Assembly (NCBI RefSeq): GCF_014648575.1
Contig: NZ_BMRJ01000001.1
Span: 232,623-296,622 of the forward strand
Length of the DNA: 64,000 nt
Direction of reading: 5' to 3'
Source: Agromyces mediolanus
GTDB lineage: Bacteria > Actinomycetota > Actinomycetes > Actinomycetales > Microbacteriaceae
The translations under genes and the position numbers were made by a program. The notes under the pieces were generated by a model. It saw only the letters and a program-made list of their open reading frames with translations, was not told where the DNA came from and did no database searches. Positions 49,652-58,361 of the stretch are shown here, piece by piece; position 1 is the stretch's first letter; each line of letters begins with the position of its first letter.

Positions 49652-51648
49652 CAGTCTTCCTCCTCGTCCACAATGAACCGGACTGACTGCATCGCAACGA
49701 CCGACTCCGGTTCTGTCTCGGCTTCCGGCAGGGCGGGCACGGGTGGTGGTGCGTACGGTCCGCGGAGTTGCTCCTTCGCAGCCAGCCGGCGTGCGGCCGC
49801 TACGCGTGGGGTGGCGTACCGCAGGTCGTCCCCACTCCGCGCGAGAATCGCGGCTTCGTCCGCACTGACCGCCTCGCGATGATCGTCTGCCCTTGCAGCG
49901 CGCGCCGCTCGATACCGGTCGGAGCTGTCGATGGCGAACGGCAGGCTGAAGACGTGCTCATCGCGGCGGAGGCATTCGACGGGAGCGTCATGACCGGGAA
50001 GCCAGACCCAGATGCGGCTCGGATCGTACGGATGGTAGTGGTACCGGTAGCCTCCGTTCTCAGGTCCCGGAACCAGTCGGAACTGGTTGAGGGTGGGAGA
50101 GTCGTAGCTGATGTTCGCGTGACGCATTCCGGTCTTTTGGATTGAGACGGTCTTTGTCGGCAGGCCGTAGATGAAGTCGAGCTGGGAGATCGGCACCGGG
50201 ATGCAGGCGCTCAGGTCCCACATGGCGGTGTACGCCTCAAGCGGTGTCAGCTTCACATTTGGGAAGTACGGGTCGTGGAGCCCGTCGAGCGGGGTGTTGT
50301 GCCACACACGGGTGACCCAGTCGTCGAACAGTTCATTGAGCGCGTCGAGAGTCAGGAGAGGCTTCTTCTCGAGCGCGTGCCCCCGCCGGTCGACCGACCC
50401 GCCGGTGAAACCGGCGAGATGCGCGGCGAACTTGGTTGAGATGGTTCCCCAGTACCGTTCGATGTGCGGTTTGTCGGTCGCGGTCCTGGACCGCGCCCGG
50501 TTGATCCGGATCCCGAACCGCGCGCATACCGCGGCGAACTCCGGCGCGAGGTAGTCCTTCCCGTTGTCGGTTGTGATCGCGGTCGGGACGATATACGGCC
50601 TAGTCAGATCGAGCTGTGCGCGCTCGTTAGCCGGGATGTGTTCCGCCCATCGAAGCTGGGGCCCGAGTTTGGCCCAAGCATCATCTCGCCCCGGTTGAAG
50701 TTCGCGTGGGGTGAGCGCGCGAAGCAGCACGAACGCGTGGTCCGAACCCTTGGTGCCCCCGAGGCGGAACGCGCTGCCCGCGATGCACCCTGTTGCAACG
50801 TCGAATAGGACTGTGAGCAGCGGGCGTACGGGGTTTCCGTCATCGTCAAGGCAGATCACATCGAACGTCGTCGTGTCCATTTCGCAGAGCTGCCCAGGAC
50901 GCAGGACCCGCGTCTTTCGGTACGTCGAGTCCGGCTTTCCAGCGTTGGTGCGTCGATTCTTCGCGTTCCCGGTGGTGTACGCACCCTTGGTCAGGTAGGC
51001 GAGGTGCCGGTGAAAGGAAGACCGTGCCGGGACGGGGACGGCTTGACCTGGGTGCTTATCCAGCAGGCGACGCTTGACCCTCGCGAGGAGTACCGGGGCG
51101 GGCAACGTGGACTCCTGCGTCTGCTCTGCGATGACGAGCTTCAGCTCTTCGACGTACCGGGGATCTGCCCGGTCGAGGGGCAACTCGTCACGGGTCTTTG
51201 TCTCTACGAGCGCGGGTAGACCACCGTTCTCGTAGGCGTCCTTCAGTCGCCAAAGGTTGCGCTCGGAGAATCCCTTGAGATTGGCGTTTCTAAGCTCAGC
51301 CGCTTTGCGCTTGATTCGGGTTGAGAGCGAGCTGTCCTCTGGGTCGTACTCATCACGAGGCGGGTCTTGTTCGCGGAGCGGTGTCCCATGGAGCACTTCG
51401 AGTAGGTGCTTTTCGATGAACCGCGCCCTCTCCTTGGCGTCGTTGTCGAGGGCCGACCACGCCGGAAGCTCGGTGAGCACAGGCGAGGGGGGTGTAGCGA
51501 GTCGTTCCCCCAGTTCCCTCAGGGCTAGCAGCAGATAGTCCCCGCTCGTTACGTTCCGAAGCTTCAGCCGCGCGAAGTCGTATGCGTCGACGACGTAATC
51601 TCCGTCGTCCAGCTCGACGACGGAGCCGACACGGATGGCCGCGGTCAA
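49651..51648 (-). CDS. tnsB: TnsB/TniA-like DDE transposase
   Basis: 665 aa from a TTG that overlaps the tnsA stop (TTGA), with GAGGTG 6 bases upstream. Helix-turn-helix regions occupy about residues 100-240. The rve core has D258 (CEMDTTTFD), D361 (ITTDNGKDY) and E397 (KPHIERYW). A Mu-transposase-type beta barrel follows, and an acidic tail (VDEEED) that would contact TnsC. It cuts the 3' ends and joins them to the target. Confidence 0.9.
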   Translation of the reverse strand: MTAAIRVGSVVELDDGDYVVDAYDFARLKLRNVTSGDYLLLALRELGERLATPPSPVLTELPAWSALDNDAKERARFIEKHLLEVLHGTPLREQDPPRDEYDPEDSSLSTRIKRKAAELRNANLKGFSERNLWRLKDAYENGGLPALVETKTRDELPLDRADPRYVEELKLVIAEQTQESTLPAPVLLARVKRRLLDKHPGQAVPVPARSSFHRHLAYLTKGAYTTGNAKNRRTNAGKPDSTYRKTRVLRPGQLCEMDTTTFDVICLDDDGNPVRPLLTVLFDVATGCIAGSAFRLGGTKGSDHAFVLLRALTPRELQPGRDDAWAKLGPQLRWAEHIPANERAQLDLTRPYIVPTAITTDNGKDYLAPEFAAVCARFGIRINRARSRTATDKPHIERYWGTISTKFAAHLAGFTGGSVDRRGHALEKKPLLTLDALNELFDDWVTRVWHNTPLDGLHDPYFPNVKLTPLEAYTAMWDLSACIPVPISQLDFIYGLPTKTVSIQKTGMRHANISYDSPTLNQFRLVPGPENGGYRYHYHPYDPSRIWVWLPGHDAPVECLRRDEHVFSLPFAIDSSDRYRAARAARADDHREAVSADEAAILARSGDDLRYATPRVAAARRLAAKEQLRGPYAPPPVPALPEAETEPESVVAMQSVRFIVDEEED

Positions 51649-52535
51649 CGGGCACCTCGGGAGGGGTGGACGGGGTTCAACGGTGCGGGGTTAGTCATGG
51701 CGGGGTTAGTCCAAACAACGGTTTCGAGGGACATCGGGGAGCTGAGGTCTAGCTGCAGGTCTTGGTCCCACAGCATCCGAAAGACATGTGGCGAACTGAG
51801 CGGTGCGGCGTTTTCCAGTACGTCCCCCAAGCGGGCCCCGCGGCCGACGATGCCGAAGACGGTGGAGCGCACCTCTTTCGGAGGAGTCAGATCCGGACGT
51901 CGGAACGCCGAAAGCCACTCCAGGTTGGTCTCAGCAGCTCCGGGCAGGCCGGTGTAGATCTCGTAGTCCCACCCCAGAGTCGCGGCGGCCTTCGCCGTCG
52001 CGTCAGAGACTGCCGCGAAGCCGCTGAGAGCAGCCGGCCACTTCGCGTCGATCAGGGTCCGGCCCCCGTCGGGACGCGTGACCAGGATGTCGGGGATGTG
52101 CGTGGTGCTGTCCTCGAACGTCAGCTGCAATGGCTGAGGGAGCAGATCGGCGACCATCCCTCGGTACTCGGCGTACAGCATCGCTCGGGACTCGAGCAGG
52201 GACTCATGCCAGTGATGGCGGCCCGTCGCCGCAGACCAGTACAGCCCCTGCATCGCTCGGGAGCTCGGGCCGTTGTAGCTCTTACGAAGCTGCTGCGCAC
52301 CCGACATCGCCATCGCGCCCGTCTCACGGGATATGACGTGGTTGTGCCGGCGTCCGCTGAGGTCGATCCATGAAATCCCCGCAACGCCGGGAGTGATGAC
52401 ATTGGGGAGGCGGGTCCGTGTCGTTGGTTTGTAGCTCACACCTTGAGGTATGTGGCGGACCTGGCGCGCGGCCCGTCGGCGGCGATCCCGTGAGGTCGCC
52501 CGCTGTGGACTGTGTAGCTGAACGATTGCGTCCAT
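51645..52535 (-). CDS. tnsA: TnsA-like endonuclease
   Basis: 296 aa. The TnsA nuclease triad is visible as HESLLES (E111/E115), HIPDILV (D149) and LIDAKW (D163-x-K165). A basic N-terminus precedes it and a longer, weakly conserved C-terminal domain follows. TnsA cuts the 5' strands so that the element moves by cut-and-paste rather than by cointegrate. First gene of the coupled tns operon. Confidence 0.88.
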   Translation of the reverse strand: MDAIVQLHSPQRATSRDRRRRAARQVRHIPQGVSYKPTTRTRLPNVITPGVAGISWIDLSGRRHNHVISRETGAMAMSGAQQLRKSYNGPSSRAMQGLYWSAATGRHHWHESLLESRAMLYAEYRGMVADLLPQPLQLTFEDSTTHIPDILVTRPDGGRTLIDAKWPAALSGFAAVSDATAKAAATLGWDYEIYTGLPGAAETNLEWLSAFRRPDLTPPKEVRSTVFGIVGRGARLGDVLENAAPLSSPHVFRMLWDQDLQLDLSSPMSLETVVWTNPAMTNPAPLNPVHPSRGAR

Positions 52536-52855
52536 GTCGTCACCGAGTGGTTAATGTAATAACACATGGGGTGGCTGTAGTCGAGTGTTAGGCGGGTGTT
52601 CGCCGTTGTATTCGGTGGGTGCTGAAAGCCGAGAACTGGTTCGCGACAGTCGGCTCGGAGTTAGTCAGCGCAGTTGACGGACTGGCAGGCCCACTTTGGG
52701 GCTAACGCACAGCTCAAGGTGTGGGATGCGCCGCCCCCGTCGCGCCAGCAGGTGCGCCGCGAACGCGGGTCGGAGTCACCGCGACCCCGAAGTGGGGTGT
52801 TGTTGCCTTGAACCGCCGAAAGTAGCGTCCTCATCATCTCGTCGAAGGAGGCGCA
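52536..52855. other. intergenic region upstream of tnsA, possible transposon right end
   Basis: No gene. It has an AT-richer patch TTAATGTAATAACACATG at 52550-52567 (tnsA promoter side), GTTAGTCAG as in the left end, a TGGCAG at 52683, and the ACA at 52709-52711 discussed for the element boundary. No regular CTGCCA sites as expected for an inverted end. Confidence 0.4.
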
Positions 52856-53179
52856 GTGGCCTGGAGGATCTCGGCTGGCAAGACGCAGGGGCCGGAGTAC
52901 AGTTGGTGGTTGTACGCGGGCAATGGTGAGCAGGTCGCCTGGGCGGGTGAGACGTTCCCAAGCCAGCACAACGCGGGCCGCGCTGCCGCGGCTTTCAAGA
53001 TTGGCTCAGCGACCGCGCGTTACGAGGTATTCGCTGACGCTGCTGGGGAGTATCGATGGCGAGCATGGCGCGGGAGCGAGAAGGTTGCGGCTTCTGGCGA
53101 GGCGTTTGCGAGCAAGTACAACGCGGAGCGAGCTGCCGAGACGGTCCGGTTGAACGCATGGGCAGCCGAAGGGCCCTGA
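52856..53179 (+). CDS. DUF1508 (YegP-like) protein
   Basis: 107 aa, GTG with AAGGAG 5 bases upstream. Two tandem DUF1508 copies: residues 1-48 (WWLYAGNGEQVAWAGETF) and 51-99 (YRWRAWRGSEKVAASGEAF), both ending in SxxNAxRAAxxx-type helices. Small beta-beta-alpha protein, function not known. Confidence 0.8.
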   Translation: MAWRISAGKTQGPEYSWWLYAGNGEQVAWAGETFPSQHNAGRAAAAFKIGSATARYEVFADAAGEYRWRAWRGSEKVAASGEAFASKYNAERAAETVRLNAWAAEGP

Positions 53180-53261
53180 TCTCTTGCGCACTGCTCGGTG
53201 GTACGTCGTCGGCGAGCGTCGCTACGTGCTCGGGGTAGAGGAGTGAAGGTACTCTCTCAAT

Positions 53262-53555
53262 ATGGCGAGGACGGTGCGTGCGAGCCCGGCTGAGTTGGTT
53301 GATGGTTGGCCGGATGGGGTGCCGTCTGATCCGATCGCTCGTGTGGCGCAGCAGTTCGCCTTGAATTTGCGGGAGGCGGTCGGTGATCGTTCACTTCGCG
53401 CTGTCGCGGATCTCGCGGGCGTGCATCATGTGACCCTGTTGGCGATCTTGGCGGGCCGGACCTGGCCTGACATGTCGACGATCAGCAAGCTGGAGCGCGG
53501 TTTGGGTCAGAGCCTGTGGCCGGCAGGTGTGAGCATCGAGGGTCTTGACCGCTGA
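53262..53555 (+). CDS. small helix-turn-helix protein
   Basis: 97 aa; residues 35-88 look like an XRE HTH (LREAVGDRSLRAVADLAGVHHVTLLAILAGRTWPDMSTISKLERGLG). Probably a DNA-binding regulator. Its 3' end overlaps the tail-to-tail gene at 53482 by 74 bp. Confidence 0.65.
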   Translation: MARTVRASPAELVDGWPDGVPSDPIARVAQQFALNLREAVGDRSLRAVADLAGVHHVTLLAILAGRTWPDMSTISKLERGLGQSLWPAGVSIEGLDR

Positions 53556-53844
53556 CGCCGGGGGACCTGAGGGCCGCTACGAGCTCGTCCGTCAGGATCG
53601 ATTTCCTGAGGATCGGCGCATCAAGCGGGACGGTGCGCGCCGGTTTCAGTTCAACGTTGAGCTCGAGTGCATCGAGCACCGCAAGCAGTATCCGTCCGTT
53701 GACGTCGCGGGCACCATTTTCGATCCGCGAGATGAGTTGGCGGGTGGTGCCTGCTTGCGCAGCGAGCTCGCTTTGGGTGATGCCTCGGCTGCGCCGTCGT
53801 TGACGGACGACTGGGCCGATGTCTTCGAGGGTGCGGACGAGCAC
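53482..53844 (-). CDS. XRE-family regulator, HipB-like
   Basis: 120 aa, GTG start 3 bp after the upstream stop. VVRQRRRSRGITQSELAAQAGTTRQLISRIENG is a textbook HTH_3; LDALELNVELKP continues as in HipB antitoxins. A HipA toxin gene is missing. The last 40 residues overlap the opposite gene and may be read-through sequence. Confidence 0.75.
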   Translation of the reverse strand: MLVRTLEDIGPVVRQRRRSRGITQSELAAQAGTTRQLISRIENGARDVNGRILLAVLDALELNVELKPARTVPLDAPILRKSILTDELVAALRSPGVSGQDPRCSHLPATGSDPNRAPAC

Positions 53845-53847
53845 TGG

Positions 53848-54480
53848 TCAGCTTTGGTTGAGACGTTCGGCTTGCATCATGAGTTGGGTGGCGTCTGGGC
53901 CGGCGACGGTGATGGAGCGCCACCATCGGCGGAGGGCGACCCGATCCCCATTCGTAATGGCGTCGGAGAGTTCGGTTGCGCTGACGATGTCGATGTGCGG
54001 TTGTCGGCCGACCATCGGCGGGACGACTGATCTGTAGATGCGGGCGACCTCTGCAGCGTCCGCGGAGTGGTCCGGTTCGTGGATGAGCAGCACGCCGATC
54101 TTGGTCGGGTCTGGCTGTGCGTAGACGGCGACGGTGAGATCGCTTCCGGCTTCTTCGGCGAGGCGCCTCATTCTGTTGAGCGCTGCCTGGCGGGCGTCGA
54201 GGGCTTCTCGGAGCGTGCCGGCCAGCATGTTGCCGTCGTTGATTAGGTAGTGCGTGCCGCGCTCGATCACCAGGCCCGCATTCACTAGGCGGCGGAGTGC
54301 GCGCTTGACCTTCCGTTTGGATAGATCGACATGTCTTGCGGCGTTCGCTTCGGTGATCGGTTCGTAGTCGCGGACCGTGCGGAGCGTGGCGGCGAGTGCC
54401 GGGCCCATGAGTTCCGCGACTGGGTCACTGAGGATCGTGTCGAGTGACCATCGGGGTGTCGTTCTCACCGGTTCCTCCAT
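53848..54480 (-). CDS. winged-helix regulator
   Basis: 210 aa. Residues 40-85 form a winged helix (EANAARHVDLSKRKVKRALRRLVNAGLVIERGTHYLI), then a helical NDGNMLAGTLREALDARQAALNRMRRL. The C-terminal part (LTVAVYAQPDPTKIGVLLIHEPD) resembles a nucleotidyltransferase-like fold but without a clear GSxxxG, so it may be sensory. It forms an operon with the HipB-like gene and has a paralogue at 58362. Divergent from 54549. Confidence 0.65.
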   Translation of the reverse strand: MEEPVRTTPRWSLDTILSDPVAELMGPALAATLRTVRDYEPITEANAARHVDLSKRKVKRALRRLVNAGLVIERGTHYLINDGNMLAGTLREALDARQAALNRMRRLAEEAGSDLTVAVYAQPDPTKIGVLLIHEPDHSADAAEVARIYRSVVPPMVGRQPHIDIVSATELSDAITNGDRVALRRWWRSITVAGPDATQLMMQAERLNQS

Positions 54481-54548
54481 TGCCTCTGGCGGTTGTGCGC
54501 CGCACCGCGTATCCTGTGCTGATTATATTCACCATTGGAGGTGAGTGT

Positions 54549-55529
54549 GTGAACGAGAGCTCCAGGCTCAGCGACGCGGCGCTCATCGGTGTCGTCGGTG
54601 CGCTGAACGACCGATGGGGTGCCTTGTCCCAGGTTCTTGACACCATGGCGACCCGTCGCGTCCGAACCGTCTACCAACTGGGTGGCCTGTTCGACGAGAT
54701 CGCCGAGACCCCGGCTGAGTTGGACAGGACGCTCGCCCGGAATCGTCAAGCCGTGCGGATGGTGAGCCGGGTTGGCGGCGACACTGGAGTCCGCGCCCGG
54801 GTTACAGGCTCTGCCGGTGAACTGATGGGGGAGACCGCACATGCGACAGTGCTCGGACGTGCCGACCGGGACCAGCTGTTTGGCGGGCACAGTGTGGCCT
54901 CGATGTCGGGAGACGGTCGGCGCACCGATTTCGCATCCTCCGCCGAGATCCTCCAGGGGACTGGCTCAAGCCCGGCCGACGTGGTGCTCACCGATCTCGT
55001 GCCGGCGTTGATCCTCCGTGGGAGAGGAGCGCCGGCGGTGAACCGTCGTCAGGCGTTGCTGCGTCTTCGGCCCTGGGCGTTCGTCGGTCCCTCCCCGAGG
55101 TTCGTCGTCCGAGACGAATCGTTCCGCCCGCCGCACGGCGAGCCCTTCACCACCACGTGCATCGAGCTCCCCCGCGTCCCGGACGTCGCGGTGATCGTCG
55201 ATCTCAGGAAGAAGTCGATCGAGTACATCGACAACCGCGGCACACGGATACCGGTGAACCGCGACGACCCGCCGCTCGAGCTGGCAGCGGGCGGACGATG
55301 GCTGGTCACCGCGGCGAACGGGCGATGGCGCCTAGACCTTGACCGGATGACCGTCGAACAGATGGCAGGCGACCCGACCAAACCGTGGGGAAATCGAACA
55401 CTGGTTGAGCTGCAAACCATCCGGATTGGAGAACAGGCTGTGCTGACGATCGCCGCACGCGACGGGAGCTACACGATGACCGAGAACCTCGGGCAGGTCG
55501 CAGCCATCCAACCGTGGGAGCGGGACTGA
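54549..55529 (+). CDS. unknown protein, accessory region
   Basis: 326 aa from a GTG with GGAGGT 6 bases upstream. Helical N-terminal 90 residues, Gly/Ala-rich middle, then a beta-rich C-terminal half (VAVIVDLRKKSIEYIDNRG, RWLVTAANGRWRLDLDR). No recognised motif, no membrane segment. Translationally coupled (TGATG) to the next gene, so the two products probably act together. Confidence 0.6.
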   Translation: MNESSRLSDAALIGVVGALNDRWGALSQVLDTMATRRVRTVYQLGGLFDEIAETPAELDRTLARNRQAVRMVSRVGGDTGVRARVTGSAGELMGETAHATVLGRADRDQLFGGHSVASMSGDGRRTDFASSAEILQGTGSSPADVVLTDLVPALILRGRGAPAVNRRQALLRLRPWAFVGPSPRFVVRDESFRPPHGEPFTTTCIELPRVPDVAVIVDLRKKSIEYIDNRGTRIPVNRDDPPLELAAGGRWLVTAANGRWRLDLDRMTVEQMAGDPTKPWGNRTLVELQTIRIGEQAVLTIAARDGSYTMTENLGQVAAIQPWERD

Positions 55530-55834
55530 TGTTCGGCGACCTGATCACGCTCGACGGCGTCACGGACGGTACGTACAGGATCGAGACCATCTCCGGCTCC
55601 GTGTACCTCCTGGATCTGAACCGTCGAGTCTTCACACGGACCCCGCTCGACGACCCCGAACTGACCCTCCGCCGCGACCGCAAAGAAGTCCGCCTCCTCG
55701 AGCTGGTCGATTGCACCATCGGGCGGAGGATGCTGCTGATTATCGACCTTCGAGTGGACGACGTCCTCTACACGACCAGGGACACCACGCCTGTCGTTGC
55801 AATCCACAAGCTCGCGGACGGCGAGACGGACTAG
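55529..55834 (+). CDS. unknown small beta-rich protein
   Basis: 101 aa. Starts FGDLITLDGVTDGTYRIETI, a KOW/SH3-like strand pattern, with charged LRRDRKEVRLLELVD in the middle. No family recognised. Coupled to 54549. Confidence 0.55.
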   Translation: MFGDLITLDGVTDGTYRIETISGSVYLLDLNRRVFTRTPLDDPELTLRRDRKEVRLLELVDCTIGRRMLLIIDLRVDDVLYTTRDTTPVVAIHKLADGETD

Positions 55835-56119
55835 CGGCGAGGCGCCGCATCGTTGGTTGCGCGCCAGCCGGCGGGGAGCGCATACGGGAGCTCGTCCGGC
55901 CTGGCTGCGCCTTCGGCGCCGGAGCGGCCGGTAGGCCGCAGCGAGCGGAGGGTTCGGTCAGCCGCGGTTCTCCAGAGCTGATTGGGCTCCGCGTGGTTCG
56001 AGTTCGGTGCCGGGCGTTAGGGGTGTACCTCGTTTTGGGGGGTGCGCGTTGCGTCGAAACAGGCCGGGTGCCGCGCATGTATATTTCGGGCCGGAAATCA
56101 ACTCGGCGAACACTGTTCC
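55835..56119. other. non-coding stretch before the hairpin repeats
   Basis: No ORF with coding character. A possible -10 TATATT (56080-56085) lies 35 bp before the first 33-bp repeat and could start a small RNA. Confidence 0.4.
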
Positions 56120-56219
56120 TTCCCCGCGTCAGCGGGGGTGACCCAGAGCCAACCGGAGCACTAGACCAGACGGTCGAAAGCACTAGTTCCCCGCGTCAGC
56201 GGGGGTGACCCAGAGCCAA
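56120..56219 (+). CRISPR. two 33-bp direct repeats with type I-E-like core (minimal CRISPR-like array)
   Basis: Identical copies at 56120-56152 and 56187-56219, start-to-start 67 bp. The core TCCCCGCGTCAGCGGGGG folds into a 7-bp-stem hairpin. The second copy, read from AGTT, aligns closely to the E. coli I-E repeat (AGTTCCCCGCGCCAGCGGGG). Against a classical array: only two copies, a 34-base spacer rather than 32, CTAGACC shared 8 bases after each copy, and no cas genes. It may be an orphan mini-array or a duplicated RNA hairpin. Confidence 0.45.
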
Positions 56220-56264
56220 GCAAAGGCCTAGACCCACCTGCGGCAGTATCAGTTCAAGCAGTAT

Positions 56265-56293
56265 GAGGGGCGGAGCAAGTAGCTCCGCCCCTC
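56265..56293. terminator. intrinsic terminator-like hairpin after the repeat pair
   Basis: GAGGGGCGGAGC, loop AAGTA, GCTCCGCCCCTC: a perfect 12-bp stem followed by TTC. It lies 46 bp after the second repeat and also just beyond the stop of a possible minus-strand small ORF. Confidence 0.65.
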
Positions 56294-56324
56294 TTCGCAT
56301 CCCCACTCTTGCTCGTGAACAGCT

Positions 56325-56438
56325 TCAGGGGCGGAACGTCGACCAGCCGCTGCTTCGAACCTCTCCGAGGATGCCAGGCATCTGCCAGCCCGCGCTTTCG
56401 ATCCTTGTCGTCAACTCGGCAAGCCAAGGGATCACCAT
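56325..56438 (-). CDS. possible small ORF or gene remnant
   Basis: 37 codons, starting MVIPWLAELTTRIESAGWQM, ATG without a clear ribosome-binding site. Protein-like composition (Trp, Ile, Glu) unlike the Arg/Pro-rich shadows around it. Divergent from the ATPase gene. Could be the end of a decayed gene. Confidence 0.25.
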   Translation of the reverse strand: MVIPWLAELTTRIESAGWQMPGILGEVRSSGWSTFRP

Positions 56439-56504
56439 GGGGCGGCGCTACGCCGGGCCGGTACTGCACCAAATACAGTGGCAACTGACATTGCAGGAGG
56501 TCCG

Positions 56505-57833
56505 GTGCCCAGAGAAGTCGTTTCCGTCGACGAGGTGTTCCCCGTAGCCGGCGATCCTCGCTACACGTATAAGCGACGGGTAGCGCTCGAAGATGAGGTG
56601 AAGCAGTACGCGGCTCATGGCAGCGGCGTTCTCTTAGTGCACGGCCCGACGAAGACAGGTAAGTCGGTGCTTGTGCAGCGACAGCTGAAAGAAGCGGTGT
56701 ACGTCCGGGGTGACTTGGCGACGGCCGCCGAGCTTTGGGAAGCCGCAACCACGAAGCTGAACCTGTTCACCACGCGGTCACGTGAAGATTCGACGGCGAC
56801 GAGCGCGAAGCTCACGCTCGGGGCGCGCATCAAGCTCGCAGTCGCGGGGTTCAAGGGCGAGGTCGGCTATGAGGCCACCAAGGGCGAGAAGGCCGGTCGC
56901 AGCGCTTCCGACAATCCCCAAGTGCTCGTCGCTGACCGCTTGATTCAGACGCGCGGTGTTCTCATCATCGACGACCTGCACCTGATGCCTCGTGATGAAC
57001 AGCGGAAAGTCATGACGACCGTAAAGGGCATCACGGATGGCGGCGGCCGAGTTGTTGTCGTAATGGCGGGCTACCGGGTGCAGTACCTTGCGACTCTGGT
57101 GCCCAACCTCGGGGGACGCATTGCGCAGCTCGAGGTGGAGCTTTGGAGTGTGGATGATCTGGTCGCGATCGCGAAGCTTGGGTTCGACAAGCTCGCGGTG
57201 ACCGATCCGGAGGGCACGCTTGCTCGCGAGCTCGCTGAGAACAGTCTCGGAAGTCCGCAACTTATGCAGCGCCTTTGCGCTTCACTTGTTCGTGATGCGA
57301 ACGGAATCCGTTCACGCACCATGACCAAGCACACCCAGCCGGTCGAATTGAAGGCGCCCGATGACTGGGCCACCTTCTACGGTCACACCTTGTCGAAGGT
57401 ACTGCTCGAGGTGCAGTGGTTGCTTGAGCTCCGTCGCGGCCCTGTGGAACGCCGTCCTCGGAATACTCACTCCACGCGAGGCCATGACGGGCGGGTCGAG
57501 CAGCAGGACGGCTACGAGCTCATCATTCGTGCGCTTGGAACGCTCGTCCCGAACGTGAACCCGACGCGTGATCAGATCCATGCCGAAGTGACGCGGAGCA
57601 TCATCGGCCATCCCAGGCCAACTCCGCAGACGACCGGGAGCAAACTTAAGTACCTGAGCCGCATTGCGTCCGCGCCCTTGCATGCCGCACTCGACGAAGA
57701 AGGTCTAGACCGAATGGGTGGAGACGAGGCCGACCATGACCCGGTGCTCGAGTATCAGGAAGTCGGGGCGAACGCAGTTCTCCGGATCACTGATCCGTTG
57801 TTCGCGTTCACGCTGAAGTGGTGGCGGGATTAG
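56505..57833 (+). CDS. AAA/STAND-like ATPase, accessory region
   Basis: 442 aa, GTG 4 bases after AGGAGG (an in-frame GTG at 56478 is less likely). VLLVHGPTKTGKSVLV is Walker A near residue 50; GVLIIDDLHLMPRDEQ is Walker B. Between them a Gly/Lys-rich insert (KLTLGARIKLAVAGFKGEV). The C-terminal 150 residues are helical with no enzyme motif. It may be a TnsC-like or defence NTPase; I cannot decide. Lower GC than the host. Confidence 0.65.
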   Translation: MPREVVSVDEVFPVAGDPRYTYKRRVALEDEVKQYAAHGSGVLLVHGPTKTGKSVLVQRQLKEAVYVRGDLATAAELWEAATTKLNLFTTRSREDSTATSAKLTLGARIKLAVAGFKGEVGYEATKGEKAGRSASDNPQVLVADRLIQTRGVLIIDDLHLMPRDEQRKVMTTVKGITDGGGRVVVVMAGYRVQYLATLVPNLGGRIAQLEVELWSVDDLVAIAKLGFDKLAVTDPEGTLARELAENSLGSPQLMQRLCASLVRDANGIRSRTMTKHTQPVELKAPDDWATFYGHTLSKVLLEVQWLLELRRGPVERRPRNTHSTRGHDGRVEQQDGYELIIRALGTLVPNVNPTRDQIHAEVTRSIIGHPRPTPQTTGSKLKYLSRIASAPLHAALDEEGLDRMGGDEADHDPVLEYQEVGANAVLRITDPLFAFTLKWWRD

Positions 57834-58361
57834 GCTTTGCGAGCGGCCGCAAGTGTACCGCGAGCGGCGCAACGTGCCGGTCTGGGTGAGGTGACATGGC
57901 TGCAGCTTGAGGTCTGTGATCCGTGGTCCACGACAGAGCCGCGGCTGCAGCGCCGGGAGCCGTTGTCCCGCTCACGGCGGCCGGTCCTTGGCGAGCAGTC
58001 GTCCCTCGAGCGCTTCGGCGCCGGCGGCCGGGCCACAAGGCCGTCCTGGCGACCGTGCACTCGTTTTGCCAGGGCTCTCTCGTGGCCGTCCGCATGCGCA
58101 GCACCTTCACGTGGTTCGTCGCCCCCGTGACCCTCGTCGGTGTCCCGTGTAGCAACTCGGAGACATTTCGGTCGTAGCGACGATCAGCCGAGAACCGCGC
58201 TGCGGCCGATATGTTTGCCCCACACGACGGCACACTGGGGCCCCGGGCCGATTGAAGCCGCCCAGGGGGCGCAGGCCGTTACTCGCTTGAGCGACTCTCG
58301 GCCGGGCTGGGGCTGGTCACATCGGCAGGTCGAACTGAGTGAAAGCGTGTGGCCGGGACGG
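57834..58361. other. 528-bp stretch without a recognisable gene
   Basis: Only Arg/Ala-rich frames of shadow type on both strands. No repeat or hairpin stood out. Confidence 0.5.

Larger units (their letters stand above)
44597..52711. mobile_element. Tn7-like transposon core (right boundary uncertain)
   Basis: Contains the left end, a DUF4209 cargo gene and tniQ-tnsC-tnsB-tnsA running toward the left end, the Tn7 gene order. In Tn7 the right end lies just before tnsA. The only candidate is an ACA at 52709-52711, whose inward reading TGTGCGTTAGCCCC resembles TGTGAGGTCTCCGC of the left end weakly. The flanking five bases (GCTGC left, GCTCA right) do not match, so the real right end may lie further right, even beyond the window, making all following genes cargo. 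Confidence 0.5.

Noticed and set aside
53482-53844. HipAB toxin-antitoxin pair
   Set aside because: Only a HipB-like protein; no HipA gene next to it.
57808-58233. 141-codon minus-strand ORF
   Set aside because: Overlaps the end of the ATPase gene, low-complexity Ala/Thr/Arg, no start signal.
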